64,000 nucleotides of DNA from positions 2,418,001 through 2,482,000 of the forward strand of contig NZ_JACCBB010000001.1 in NCBI RefSeq assembly GCF_013409345.1. Reading direction: 5' to 3'. The notes under the pieces were generated by a model. The model worked only from the letters and a program-made list of their open reading frames with translations. It made no database searches and was not told where the DNA came from. Positions 33,366-42,207 of the stretch are shown here, one piece after another; within the stretch, counting starts at the first letter, position 1; each line of letters begins with the position of its first letter. This DNA is from Kineococcus aurantiacus. Its GTDB lineage: Bacteria > Actinomycetota > Actinomycetes > Actinomycetales > Kineococcaceae. Both the position numbers and the translations under genes were made by a program.

Positions 33366-33962
33366 TCAGCGCCGGCCGCGGCGCGACCCGTCGTAGGCGG
33401 GTTCGCGCAGGCGGCGCCAGCGGGGCGGCACCTCCAGCCCCGGCACCGCGTGGCGCACGGGCTCGAAGGTCAGCGGCTCGTCGCCCGCGTCCCCGTCGCG
33501 CAGGTGCAGCTCCGCGAACGGCCGCCACGGCCCCCGCGTGGTGGCGACGGCGAGCAGGAACCGGCCGCCGACCTCCCGGGCCCCCACGAGCAGCCGCCCG
33601 CGCGGGGTCGTGAACGCCTCGATGCTGGAGTACACGACGGAGCCGGTGCCGCGGCGCGGGAACGGCACCCGCCGGCCCAGGGTCGTCGCCAGCAGCAGGT
33701 CCCAGGGGTCCCCGTCGGGGGACTGGACCCGCAGCGCCAGGCCCAGCACGTCCGGCAGCGGGGCGGGCAGCCCGGCGCCGCGGGAGAACCGCACGACGGC
33801 GCGGTCCTCGCCGGGTTCGTCGACCCACGCCACGCCCGTCGCGGGCCGCAGCCCGTGGCGCACCAGGGTGCCCGCGTGGACCTCCCCGCGCGGGTGCAGC
33901 ACCTTGGTGCCGCGCACGGCGGCGACGGCGCGGAAGAGGGTGCGCAGGGGTGTGGTCAGCAC
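33366..33962 (-). CDS. Uncharacterised catalase-like-fold protein
   Basis: The 198-residue protein recalls a family distantly related to catalase beta barrels: KVLHPRGEVHAGTLVRHG near residue 18, then DRAVVRFSRGAGLPAPLPDVLGLALRV near 52-78 in two parts. The heme ligands of true catalases (His and the distal RxxxY) are not seen, so enzymatic activity is doubtful. GTG 33962 is used; the frame stays open upstream. It is convergent with the small kinase gene and divergent from the spore photoproduct lyase homologue, with 85 bp between starts. Confidence 0.55.
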   Translation of the reverse strand: MLTTPLRTLFRAVAAVRGTKVLHPRGEVHAGTLVRHGLRPATGVAWVDEPGEDRAVVRFSRGAGLPAPLPDVLGLALRVQSPDGDPWDLLLATTLGRRVPFPRRGTGSVVYSSIEAFTTPRGRLLVGAREVGGRFLLAVATTRGPWRPFAELHLRDGDAGDEPLTFEPVRHAVPGLEVPPRWRRLREPAYDGSRRGRR

Positions 33963-34047
33963 ACCGTGGTTGTTCCCCGTCCGGCCGGTGGTACACGTCA
34001 CGGCCCGCGCGGGACGGGACGGCGGTCCCCGCTCGTTGCACCTGGTG

Positions 34048-35133
34048 ATGGCCACCGCCGCTGCTGCCTCCAAGCCCGTCCTCTGGGTCCCCCGCCACGT
34101 CCTCGTGACCGCCTCCGCGCAGGCCGAACCCCACGGCCGCGCGATCCTGGACCGCCTCGCCGCCGCGGGCGTCGACGACGTCCGGCTGCTGACCGGCGAC
34201 CGCCTGCCGCCGCTGCGCGGGGACGACGACCGCGCCACGTACGCGCGCGCCAAGCGCACCCTGGCCGTCGTCACGAGCGCGCAGTCCAAGCGGCGGCCCA
34301 CGCCGATCCCGCCGAGCGCGGACTTCTCCTTCCCGCTGGCCGAGGGCTGCCCGGGCCACTGCCAGTACTGCTACCTGGCCGGTTCGCTGGCGGGCCCGCC
34401 GATCACCCGCGTCTACGCGGACCTGCCCCGGGTCCTGGAGGGTCTGGACGCCGTGGTCGGCACGGGCGCCGTGACCTCCGGCACGGCCGCGCGCGGTCAC
34501 GAGGGCACCACGTTCGAGGCGTCCTGCTACACCGACCCGCTGGCGCTGGAGCACGTCACCGGGTCGCTGGCCGCCACGATCACCCACTTCGGCACCCACG
34601 ACTGGCCCGGGCCGGTGCAGCTGCGGCTGACGACGAAGTACGACGACGTCGAGCCGCTGCTGGACCTGCCCCACCACGGCCGGACCCGCGTCCGCGCGTC
34701 GGTGAACGTCACCGACGTCGAGCGTTTCGAGGGCGGCACCGCGCGCGTCGCCGCGCGCCTGCACGCCCTCGGGCGGCTGGCCCGGGCGGGCTACCCCGTG
34801 GGCCTGACGATCGCGCCGATCATGCCGGTGGACGACTGGCGCGGGCAGTACGCCGGGCTGCTGGACGCCGCGGCGGCCGAACTGCCCGCCGGCGCCGACC
34901 TGACGGTGGAGTGCATCACGCACCGCTTCACGCCGAAGAGCAAGGACGTCCAGCTCGGCTGGTACCCGCGGACCAAGCTCGACCTCGAGGAGTCGACCCG
35001 CAGCCGCAAGCACGGGAAGTTCGGCGCCGTGAAGTACGTGTACGACAGGGACACGATGCGCGACCTGCGCGGCTGGTTCGAGGCGGCCGTCGCCGACCGC
35101 CTGCCCGCGGCCCGCCTCCTGTACTGGACCTGA
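34048..35133 (+). CDS. Spore photoproduct lyase-like radical SAM enzyme
   Basis: The 361-residue protein has the radical-SAM cluster ligands in CPGHCQYCYL (Cys101, Cys105, Cys108). A downstream Cys160 in FEASCYTDPLALEHVTG fits the hydrogen-donor Cys of spore photoproduct lyase. Other family stretches are SADFSFPLAEGCPGHC before the cluster, RVRASVNV near 215 and KYVYDRDTM near the end. The family reverses the 5-thyminyl-5,6-dihydrothymine UV lesion using S-adenosylmethionine. Presence outside endospore formers suggests UV or desiccation repair. ATG 34048 or the GTG just before it (34045) is the start. Confidence 0.85.
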   Translation: MATAAAASKPVLWVPRHVLVTASAQAEPHGRAILDRLAAAGVDDVRLLTGDRLPPLRGDDDRATYARAKRTLAVVTSAQSKRRPTPIPPSADFSFPLAEGCPGHCQYCYLAGSLAGPPITRVYADLPRVLEGLDAVVGTGAVTSGTAARGHEGTTFEASCYTDPLALEHVTGSLAATITHFGTHDWPGPVQLRLTTKYDDVEPLLDLPHHGRTRVRASVNVTDVERFEGGTARVAARLHALGRLARAGYPVGLTIAPIMPVDDWRGQYAGLLDAAAAELPAGADLTVECITHRFTPKSKDVQLGWYPRTKLDLEESTRSRKHGKFGAVKYVYDRDTMRDLRGWFEAAVADRLPAARLLYWT

Positions 35134-35169
35134 GGCCCGGGGGCCGGTCCTCACCGGTACCGAGCCTCG

Positions 35170-35198
35170 TTGTCACTGAGCTGAGGCTCAGCTAACCT
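35170..35198 (+). promoter_or_regulatory. Sigma-70-like promoter overlapped by DtxR/IdeR-like iron box
   Basis: TTGTCA (35170-35175) and TAACCT (35193-35198) are separated by 17 bp. The interval 35177-35195 matches the 19-bp DtxR/IdeR box at 14 of 19 positions and contains the perfect inverted repeat AGCTGAG-G-CTCAGCT. Repression by iron-loaded DtxR/IdeR of the binding-protein gene downstream is the simplest reading. Confidence 0.7.
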
Positions 35199-35246
35199 GC
35201 GGCCGCCCGGCAGTCGCCGGTCCCCTCCACCCCCGGGAGCCCCGAC

Positions 35247-36224
35247 GTGCCCTCGCGCCGAGCCGTCCTGTCCAGCGCCACCGCGGCGACCCTGACCGCC
35301 GCCGGCCTGACCGCCTGCTCCCCGGCGGCACCGGCCGCCGGGGACGCCCCCGCCGGCGCGGGCGGCACCGCCGGGGCGTTCCCGCGCACCGTCGAGCACG
35401 AGCTCGGCACCACCGAGCTCGCGCGGCGCCCCGAGCGCGTCGTGTGCGCGACCGACGGCGCGGAGCTGTGCTCGCTGCTGGCCCTGGGCGTGCGGCCCGT
35501 CGGCTTCGGCCAGCGCAACGACCCGCTGCGCCCGTGGGTGCGCGACCTGGCGCGCGGGGTCCCGTCCTACCCGCTGGCCGAGGAGACGAACTTCGAGCAG
35601 CTGGCCGGGTGGGCCCCGGACCTGGTGCTCGTGCAGCGGGGCTTCGCCGACACCGGCAACCTCGCCACCTACTCCGCCGTCGCCCCGACGGTGGTCACCA
35701 GCTTCATCGACTGGCGCACCAACCTGGAGCAGGTGGGGCGCGCGGTCGGCCGCGAGCAGGAGGCCGCCGAGCGCACCGTCGCCACCGACGCCGCCGTCGC
35801 CGAGACCGCCGCCGCCCTCACGGCCCGGGCCCGGGCGCTGACCGTGCGCACGGTGGCCGCCTTCGACGACGGCAGCCTCTACGTCCTCAACGACCAGTCC
35901 CCCGCGGGGCGGGTCGCCGCCGCGATGGGCCTGCCGGGCCTGCCCGCGGCCACCACCGACGGCGAAGCCGTCGAGGTCCTCTCGGCCGAGCAGCTGGTGC
36001 AGCTGGAGAGCGACTTGCTGGTGCTCCTCGACTTCGGCGCCGGCCGCGCCGCCACCGACGCGCTGCGCGCCCGCGAGGCCTTCCAGCAGCTGGAGGTCGT
36101 GCGCGCCGGGCACGTCGTCGAGCTCGACGAGGAGCAGTCCAACCAGCTCTACTTCGACTCCGTCCTCACCGTCGAACCCAACGCCGCGCTCCTGGCCCGG
36201 CTGGTGACCGACGCCGTGGCGTGA
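35247..36224 (+). CDS. Iron-siderophore ABC transporter binding lipoprotein
   Basis: The 325-residue protein has a twin-Arg-like basic start and a lipobox (TAAGLTAC, Cys at about 27) with Ala/Gly linker, then a class III (FepB/FhuD/BtuF) fold. Typical elements are ARRPERVVCATDGAELCSLLALGVRPVGFG near 62-90 in two parts, LAGWAPDLVLVQRG near 115 and the long interdomain helix. It should capture ferric siderophore at the cell surface. No permease or ATPase gene is adjacent, so it must use a transporter encoded elsewhere. A DtxR/IdeR-like box overlaps its promoter, consistent with iron repression. Confidence 0.88.
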   Translation: MPSRRAVLSSATAATLTAAGLTACSPAAPAAGDAPAGAGGTAGAFPRTVEHELGTTELARRPERVVCATDGAELCSLLALGVRPVGFGQRNDPLRPWVRDLARGVPSYPLAEETNFEQLAGWAPDLVLVQRGFADTGNLATYSAVAPTVVTSFIDWRTNLEQVGRAVGREQEAAERTVATDAAVAETAAALTARARALTVRTVAAFDDGSLYVLNDQSPAGRVAAAMGLPGLPAATTDGEAVEVLSAEQLVQLESDLLVLLDFGAGRAATDALRAREAFQQLEVVRAGHVVELDEEQSNQLYFDSVLTVEPNAALLARLVTDAVA

Positions 36225-36256
36225 CCCGGGCGGGGACCGGGGCGCACCGGGTGCCA

Positions 36257-36271
36257 GACCCTCCGAGGGTC
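36257..36271. promoter_or_regulatory. Inverted repeat GACCCT-CCG-AGGGTC
   Basis: A perfect 6-bp inverted repeat lies 66 bp upstream of the alpha/beta-hydrolase start, with a possible TAGCGT -10 element at 36296. It may be an operator of a MerR- or TetR-type regulator encoded elsewhere. Confidence 0.35.
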
Positions 36272-36336
36272 ACGCCCGGGCACCCCCGCGCTGCCTAGCG
36301 TCGGGGCGTCCCGCCCGCCCACCCCAGGAGCCCGCC

Positions 36337-37050
36337 GTGCCCACTCCCACCGTCGTCCTCGTCCACGGCGCCTTCGCCGACGCCGCCAGCTGGGCCCCCG
36401 TGACCGCCGACCTGCTCGAGCGCGGGTTCACGGTCCGGGTCCCGCCCGTCTACAACCGCAGCCTGGCCGCCGACGCCGCGTCGGTCCGCGCCGTCGTCGA
36501 GCAGGTCGAGGGTCCCGTGCTGCTGGCCGGGCACTCCTACGGCGGGGCGGTCGTCACGGTCGCCGGGGCCGCCGAGAACGTCGTCGGCCTGGTCTTCGTG
36601 GCCGGTTACGCGCTGGCCGAGGGCGAGAGCCTGGGGCAGCTGCAGGGCGGGTTCCCGGACTCCGACCTGGCCGCGCACCTCGTGTACACGCCCTACCCGG
36701 TCGAGGGCGGCGAGCCCGGCACCGACGTGTCGGTGGAGGTCGACGCCTTCCCCGCCGTGTTCGCCGCGGGGGTGCCGCTGGAGCGGGCGCGGGTGCTCGC
36801 GGTCTCCCAGCGCCCCCTGTCGGGCGCGGCCTTCGGGGAGCCGGCGTCGGTGGCGGCGTGGCGGACGAAGCCGTCGTGGGGCATCGTCTCGGCCGCCGAC
36901 CACACCATCAACCCCGACGTGGAGCGGTTCGGCTACGAGCGCGCCGGGTGCCGCAAGGTCGTCGAGCTGGACGCCCCGCACCTGGTGATGCAGACCCACC
37001 CGCGCGAGGTCGCCGACGTCATCGCGGCCGCGGCCGCCGAGACGGCCTGA
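36337..37050 (+). CDS. Alpha/beta hydrolase
   Basis: The 237-residue protein is an alpha/beta-hydrolase of the small single-domain esterase type. The oxyanion-side element is VLVHGAFADAASW (residues 7-19), the nucleophile elbow is GHSYGG (Ser about 68), and the catalytic His is in DAPHLVMQTHP (about 217), with the acid probably in SAADHTINPD. Substrate is unknown. It has its own leader and a terminator behind, so it is monocistronic. GTG 36337 follows CAGGAGCCC. Confidence 0.9.
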   Translation: MPTPTVVLVHGAFADAASWAPVTADLLERGFTVRVPPVYNRSLAADAASVRAVVEQVEGPVLLAGHSYGGAVVTVAGAAENVVGLVFVAGYALAEGESLGQLQGGFPDSDLAAHLVYTPYPVEGGEPGTDVSVEVDAFPAVFAAGVPLERARVLAVSQRPLSGAAFGEPASVAAWRTKPSWGIVSAADHTINPDVERFGYERAGCRKVVELDAPHLVMQTHPREVADVIAAAAAETA

Positions 37051-37060
37051 CCCTCACGGG

Positions 37061-37090
37061 CCCCGCCCGCGTGCCTGCGCGCGGGCGGGG
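37061..37090 (+). terminator. Hairpin terminator after alpha/beta hydrolase
   Basis: Bases 37061-37071 (CCCCGCCCGCG) pair perfectly with 37080-37090 around an 8-nt loop, 10 bp after the hydrolase stop. Confidence 0.75.
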
Positions 37091-37137
37091 TGGGTACCGG
37101 TCGCCGGAACCCGTCCCCCGACGATCGGAGCAGCACC

Positions 37138-38592
37138 GTGGACCACTCCCGCACGCCCGTCCTGGAGGCGGTCGAGGCCTTCCACCGCCGGGGTGACGTG
37201 GTGTTCGGCCCACCCGGGCACCGGCAGGGGCTCGGGGTCGACCCCCGCGTCCTGGACGTCATGGGGACGGGGGTGTTCCGCGCGGACGTCCTCACCCTCA
37301 ACGGCCTCGACGACCGCCGCGAGTCGCAGGGCGTCGTCAGCCGGGCCGAGGAACTGATGGCCGACGCGGTCGGTGCCGACCGCGCGTTCTTCTCCACCTG
37401 CGGCAGTTCCCTGTCGGTCAAGAGCGCGATGATCTCCGTCGCGGGGCCGGGGGAGGAGCTGCTGGTCTCGCGCAACGCGCACAAGTCCGTCATCGCGGGC
37501 GTCATCGTCTCCGGCATCGACCCCGTCCGGGTCCACCCGCACTTCGACGCCGACCGCCACCTGGCCCACCCGCCGGAACCGGCCGACGTGCGGGCGGCGC
37601 TGGAGGCGCACCCCGACGCCGAGGGGATGCTGCTCATCTCGCCCACCGACTGGGGGACGTGCGCCGACATCGGCGGTGTCGCGGACGTGTGCCACGAGTT
37701 CGGGGTGCCGCTCATCGTCGACGAGGCGTGGGGGGCGCACCTGCCGTTCCACCCGGACCTGCCCGAGTGGGGGGTGAACGTCGGCGCGGACCTGGTGGTG
37801 ACCAGCGTCCACGAGATGGGGGCCGCGATCGAGCAGAGCTCGGTGTTCCACCTCACGGGCGACCGCGTCGACCCCGACGTCCTGTCGGCCCGCGAGGACC
37901 TGCTGGGCACGACGAGCTCCTCGCCGCTGGTGTACGCCAGCCTGGACGGCTGGCGGCGGCAGATGGTCGAGCAGGGCCGCGAACTGCTCGGGGCGGCGCT
38001 GGAGCGGACCGCGCGGCTGCGGTCCGCGGTCGGGGACCTGGAGGGCCTGGACCTGCTGGGCCGCGAGGTCCTCGGCACCGGGGGAGCGTTCGAGCTGGAC
38101 CCGCTGGCGCTGACGATCGACGTGCGGGGTCTGGGGATCAGCGGGTTCCAGGCCGCGGAGTGGCTGCGCGCGCAGTGCAGGGTGGACGTCGGGTCCGCCG
38201 ACTCCTGCCGCATCGGGGCGCGCCTGACCCACGCCGACGACCAGTCCCGGCTCGACCGGCTGCTGGAGTCCCTGCGGCGGCTCACGACCGCGCGCTTCGA
38301 GCGGCCGGCGCCGGTGGACCTGCCGAGCCCGCGGGGGCTGGAGCTGGAGAACGCGGTGCTGCCGCGGGACGCCTTCTTCGGGCCCGCCGAGCAGGTGCCC
38401 GTCGAGGAGGCCGTGGGGCGCGTCGCGGCGGAGATCGTCAGCCCCTACCCGCCGGGGGTCCCCGTGCTGACCCCCGGCGAGGTCGTCAGCGCCGAGGCCG
38501 TGGACTACCTGCGCTCGGGCGTGGCGGCGGGGATGCTGGTCCCGGACGCCGCCGACGCCTCGCTGCGCACCCTGCGCGTCGTCGCCCGTTGA
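37138..38592 (+). CDS. Orn/Lys/Arg-decarboxylase-family PLP-fold protein lacking the PLP lysine
   Basis: The 484-residue protein has the family's large domain: FFSTCGSSLSVKSAM near 82, SRNAHKSVIAGVIVSG near 112, and DEAWGAHLPFH near 197 holding the PLP-N1 Asp. In relatives, the Schiff-base lysine is in S-x-H-K-M. Here the sequence is TSVHEMGAAIEQSSVFH with Glu at residue 226 (codon GAG at 37813-37815). One base change from AAG would explain it. The enzyme may be inactive or have a new role, unless it is a sequence error. The C-terminal domain (ILVVTPGE-like VPVLTPGEVVSAE near 440) is kept. The GTG at 37138 follows GGAGCAGC. Confidence 0.8.
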   Translation: MDHSRTPVLEAVEAFHRRGDVVFGPPGHRQGLGVDPRVLDVMGTGVFRADVLTLNGLDDRRESQGVVSRAEELMADAVGADRAFFSTCGSSLSVKSAMISVAGPGEELLVSRNAHKSVIAGVIVSGIDPVRVHPHFDADRHLAHPPEPADVRAALEAHPDAEGMLLISPTDWGTCADIGGVADVCHEFGVPLIVDEAWGAHLPFHPDLPEWGVNVGADLVVTSVHEMGAAIEQSSVFHLTGDRVDPDVLSAREDLLGTTSSSPLVYASLDGWRRQMVEQGRELLGAALERTARLRSAVGDLEGLDLLGREVLGTGGAFELDPLALTIDVRGLGISGFQAAEWLRAQCRVDVGSADSCRIGARLTHADDQSRLDRLLESLRRLTTARFERPAPVDLPSPRGLELENAVLPRDAFFGPAEQVPVEEAVGRVAAEIVSPYPPGVPVLTPGEVVSAEAVDYLRSGVAAGMLVPDAADASLRTLRVVAR

Positions 38593-38608
38593 GGGGCAGG
38601 CGGGACGG

Positions 38609-39124
38609 TCAGAACACGCCGTTGAGCTCGATCTCCCGCTTGCGGGCGACCGAGCCGCCCACGAGGAAGAACACGCCGAGCAGCAGGTAGAGCCAGTTGC
38701 TCGCCGCGTCGGTGGGCAGCACGGGGTTGGTGGACTGGTTGACGATCCCGACGCCGGCGACGCCCATGCCGAGGAGCGCCAGGGCGTGCAGGACGACGTT
38801 CTTGTGGGCCTGGCGCACCGACCCGGCGAAGGCGATGACGGTGATGCCCCAGAGGAACAGCAGCGCCGACGTCACGATCGAGACGGTGAAGATCCCGAAC
38901 AGCTGCGCGCTGCTGCGGAAGATCCCCATCTCGTCGTAGTTCGTCGTGATCCCGGGGATCACGCCGCAGATCCCCAGCAGGCTCAGCAGCGCCCCGGTGA
39001 ACTGGGCGTGGCGGCGGACGGGGCCGCCGCGGGTCTTGAACACCTGCGCCGGGTTGGACTCGGCCTTCAGGACGGTCTCGACGTCGTCGTCGCGGCGGGG
39101 CTGGAGGGCGCGCTGGTCGGTCAT
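38609..39124 (-). CDS. DUF4383-family membrane protein
   Basis: The 171-residue protein has four membrane helices at about 41-60, 75-97, 108-127 and 140-160, preceded by a polar 40-residue tail, fitting DUF4383. Function is unknown. ATG 39124 is used; GTG 39130 is two codons upstream. It is convergent with the PLP-fold gene, 16 bp apart. Confidence 0.8.
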   Translation of the reverse strand: MTDQRALQPRRDDDVETVLKAESNPAQVFKTRGGPVRRHAQFTGALLSLLGICGVIPGITTNYDEMGIFRSSAQLFGIFTVSIVTSALLFLWGITVIAFAGSVRQAHKNVVLHALALLGMGVAGVGIVNQSTNPVLPTDAASNWLYLLLGVFFLVGGSVARKREIELNGVF

Positions 39125-39228
39125 CGGCACTCACCGTTCGTGGTTCGTCGGGCGGAGGGTCGCGAGCCGCGTCTCTGGACCGCTGGGATCCGAGCATGGC
39201 ACCGGCGTTCCGCGCTGGCGCGCCGAGC

Positions 39229-39606
39229 TCAGCCGTTCCAGTCGACGAGCTGGACGACGACGCCGTTGGGGTCGCGGACCTGGAACGCGCGCTCACCCCA
39301 CTCCTCGACGGTCAGCGGCATGGTGATCCGGACCCCCTCGGCCCGCAGCCGGGCCAGTTCCCCCTCCAGGTCGGTGACGACGAAGGCGACGATCTGCCCG
39401 CGCGCGACCTCCTCGCGCTGGTCGGCGGGCAGGGTGGGCAGGCCCCGGCGCAGGTAGATCAGCTGCAGGCCCGCGTCGGGCCGGCTGAGGCTGACGAACC
39501 CGTCGGCGGACTGGTCGACGGTGAAGCCGAAGTGCTCGGTGAGGAACGTGGCGGAGGCCCGTTCGTCCTCGACGGTCAGGGACAGCGCGCTCGCGGTGAT
39601 CTGCAC
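39229..39606 (-). CDS. VOC (glyoxalase/bleomycin-resistance) protein
   Basis: The 125-residue protein is one VOC repeat pair: a first beta-alpha module (SALSLTVEDERASATFLTEHFGF) and a second (IVAFVVTDLEGELARLRAEGV) ending with the family-typical FQVRDPNGVVVQLVDW, where Glu/Gln metal ligands usually lie. It may bind or modify a small toxic compound. It is divergent from a TetR regulator with an operator-like palindrome directly upstream of its start, so inducible expression is likely. Confidence 0.87.
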   Translation of the reverse strand: MQITASALSLTVEDERASATFLTEHFGFTVDQSADGFVSLSRPDAGLQLIYLRRGLPTLPADQREEVARGQIVAFVVTDLEGELARLRAEGVRITMPLTVEEWGERAFQVRDPNGVVVQLVDWNG

Positions 39607-39617
39607 GGCGACCTCTT

Positions 39618-39636
39618 CTCTGTACGGTGTACGGAG
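39618..39636. promoter_or_regulatory. TetR operator between VOC and TetR genes
   Basis: CTCTGTAC-GGT-GTACGGAG is a 19-bp inverted repeat with one mismatch, 12 bp upstream of the VOC start and 60 bp upstream of the TetR start. It is the probable binding site of the adjacent TetR protein. Confidence 0.7.
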
Positions 39637-39695
39637 CGGAACGCGCCACCCGGCCGGGTTGTTCCCGGCCCCCCGCCCTCGGCGATGATCGGCGC

Positions 39696-40448
39696 GTGAG
39701 CCCCGACCACCCCGGCGCCGGCGACCCCGCCCGCACCCTGGCGCTGCTGTGGCGGGACCCGGCCGCGGTCCCGGTGAAGGGCCCGCGCCGCCGGCACGAC
39801 CTCGACACCGTCGTCGCCGAGGCCCTCGCCCTCGCCGACGCCGAGGGGCTCGCGGCCCTGACGGTGCGCCGCGTCGCGCAGCGCCTCGGCATCTCGGCGA
39901 TGTCGCTCTACACCTACGTCGCCGACCGCGCCGAGCTCCTCGACCTGCTCCTGGACGCCGCCTACCGGCAGATGCCCCGCACCGGCACCGCCGGTGCGCC
40001 CTGGCGGCACCGCCTCACGGTGATCGCCCACGAGAACCGCCGGCTCTTCGAGGACCACCCCTGGGCCGCCGAGGTCTCCACCGTCCGGCCCTCCCTCGGC
40101 CCGGGCCAGACCGCCAAGTACGAGCACGAGCTGGCCGCCTTCGACGACACCCCCGCCGACGACGTCACCCGGGACGCGTGCCTGACCCACCTGCTCGTCT
40201 TCGTCCGCGCCTGCGCCCGCGACGCCGCCGACGCCCGCGCGATCACCGCCGCCACCACGACCGACGCGCAGTGGTGGGCCACCGCCGGGCCCCTGCTCGA
40301 ACGGGTCCTGGACCCCCGGCGCTACCCCCGCGCCGTGCGCGTCGGCACCGCCGCCGGGCAGGCCGCCGGCAGCGCCCATGACCCCGAACGCGCCTACGCC
40401 TTCGGCCTGGCCCGCCTCCTCGACGGGCTGGCCCCCCTGCTGGACTGA
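39696..40448 (+). CDS. TetR-family regulator (TetR_C_11-like)
   Basis: The 250-residue protein has an HTH at about 28-75 (TVVAEALALADAEGLAALTVRRVAQRLGISAMSLYTYV in two parts) and a long C-terminal half typical of tetracycline-repressor-C-like proteins, with a 25-residue leader. GTG 39696 is chosen near the divergent VOC gene; the frame is open further upstream. It most likely represses the VOC gene through the palindrome between them. Confidence 0.85.
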   Translation: MSPDHPGAGDPARTLALLWRDPAAVPVKGPRRRHDLDTVVAEALALADAEGLAALTVRRVAQRLGISAMSLYTYVADRAELLDLLLDAAYRQMPRTGTAGAPWRHRLTVIAHENRRLFEDHPWAAEVSTVRPSLGPGQTAKYEHELAAFDDTPADDVTRDACLTHLLVFVRACARDAADARAITAATTTDAQWWATAGPLLERVLDPRRYPRAVRVGTAAGQAAGSAHDPERAYAFGLARLLDGLAPLLD

Positions 40449-40547
40449 CCCGCGCGTCGCTGTCGCTTCAAGTTCCCCACCCCGTTGCCGATGGACCCTG
40501 CGCGGGACACCACGACGGCGTCCGCGAGGGGTGAGGAGCGAGCACGC

Positions 40548-42191
40548 ATGCCCACGGCAGCAGTCACACCGGGCGCAGGGGCGTCCCGGACCAGGAAGCG
40601 CTTCGCCGACCGGTCGGTCGCGACCAAGCTCAGCGCGCTCATCCTGACGTCCACCGTCATGGCGGGCGCCCTGCTGGCCGTCGGGTTGCAGGGGATCTCC
40701 GACGTCACCTCCCAGGCCGACGCCATCTACAACCGCAACCTCGTGCCGGCCGCCGCGCTCGGGGAGGTGCGGGTCGCGACGATGCAGGCCCAGCGCGACC
40801 TGGCCAACCTGGCCCTGGCCGAGGACGACACCGCCCGCCAGGACCTGCAGCAGCGCCTGTCCGCCGACGACGAGGCGATCGCCGAGGGGATGGACGCCTA
40901 CCGCGCCTCCCTCAGCACCGCCGCCCAGCGCCAGCAGGTCGCCGCGTTCGACACCTGGTGGAGCGCCTACCGCACCACCCGCGACAACTTCCTCGTGCCG
41001 CTGGCCACGTCCGGCGACGTCTCCGACCGCGCCGCGTTCCAGACGCTCTACCTGGGCAACGTCGCGATCCTGGCGGAGAACGCCGAGAGCGCCCTGGACG
41101 AGCTCGACCAGCTCGGGCAGGAGGCCGGCTCCGCCTCGGCCGCCGCGGCCCACCACAGCGACACCCGCGCCCGGCAGGTCCTGGCCGCCGTGACCGCCGG
41201 CGGCGTCCTGCTGTCGGTGCTGCTGGCCGTCTGGATCACCCGCCTCGTCGTCCGGCCGCTGCGCCGCGTCGTCGAGGTCCTGCACCGCGTCGCCGACGGC
41301 GACCTCACCGCCCGCGCCGACATCGACCAGCAGGACGAGGTCGGGCAGATGGCCCTGGCCCTGGGCGCGGCGACCGACGGCATGCGCACCACCGTCTCCG
41401 GCCTCGACGACGACGCGTCCGCGCTGGCCGGCGCCATCGAGCAGCTGCGCGCCAGCAGCCGCACCATCGCCGACGGCGCGCAGGACGTCTCCGACCGCGC
41501 CGCCACGGTCGCCCGCGCGGCCGGGGAGGTCAGCGCCAACGTCGGCGGCGCCGCCGCCGGGGCCGAGGAGATGGGTTCCTCCATCCGCGAGATCGCCTCC
41601 AACGCCGCCCGCGCCGCCGAGGTGGCCGGCAACGCCGTCCGCGTCGCCCACGACACCGGCGACACGATGAACCAGCTCGGGCGCTCCTCCGCCGAGATCG
41701 GCGACGTCGTCAAGACCATCACGTCCATCGCCGAGCAGACGAACCTGCTGGCCCTCAACGCGACCATCGAGGCCGCCCGCGCCGGCGACGCCGGCAAGGG
41801 CTTCGCCGTGGTCGCCGGGGAGGTCAAGGAGCTCAGCTCCCAGACCGCGCGCGCCACCGAGGACATCGCCCGCCGCGTCGAGGCCATCCAGCGCGACGTG
41901 CAGGACGCGGTCGCCGCCATCGGCAGCATCGGCGCGGTCGTCGCCGAGATCAGCGACTACCAGGGCACCATCGCCGCCGCCGTCGAGGAGCAGGCCGCCA
42001 CGACCCAGGAGATGGGCCGCAGCGTCGCCGACGTCGCCACCGGCGCCGGGCAGATCGCCGCCACCATCGACACCGTCGCCGCCGCCGCCCGCTCCACCGG
42101 GGAGGGCGCCGCCGACTCCGACCGCGCCGTCAGCGACCTGGTCGACATGACCGCCCGCATGCGGTCCACCGTCGCGAACTTCCGCTACTGA
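40548..42191 (+). CDS. Methyl-accepting chemotaxis protein
   Basis: The 547-residue receptor has a membrane helix at about 27-47, a four-helix-bundle periplasmic sensor (about 48-208), a second helix at 210-233, HAMP (about 231-285) and a cytoplasmic signalling coiled coil to the end. The kinase-contact tip [18 protein letters not shown] (about 393-410), followed by [14 protein letters not shown], is nearly consensus. It implies CheA/CheW-driven taxis. ATG 40548 has an AGGAGCG site. A sugar-type binding lipoprotein follows 16 bp later, so that protein may present ligand to this receptor. Confidence 0.93.
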   Translation: MPTAAVTPGAGASRTRKRFADRSVATKLSALILTSTVMAGALLAVGLQGISDVTSQADAIYNRNLVPAAALGEVRVATMQAQRDLANLALAEDDTARQDLQQRLSADDEAIAEGMDAYRASLSTAAQRQQVAAFDTWWSAYRTTRDNFLVPLATSGDVSDRAAFQTLYLGNVAILAENAESALDELDQLGQEAGSASAAAAHHSDTRARQVLAAVTAGGVLLSVLLAVWITRLVVRPLRRVVEVLHRVADGDLTARADIDQQDEVGQMALALGAATDGMRTTVSGLDDDASALAGAIEQLRASSRTIADGAQDVSDRAATVARAAGEVSANVGGAAAGAEEMGSSIREIASNAARAAEVAGNAVRVAHDTGDTMNQLGRSSAEIGDVVKTITSIAEQTNLLALNATIEAARAGDAGKGFAVVAGEVKELSSQTARATEDIARRVEAIQRDVQDAVAAIGSIGAVVAEISDYQGTIAAAVEEQAATTQEMGRSVADVATGAGQIAATIDTVAAAARSTGEGAADSDRAVSDLVDMTARMRSTVANFRY

Positions 42192-42207
42192 GCAGGGGAC
42201 GAGAACG

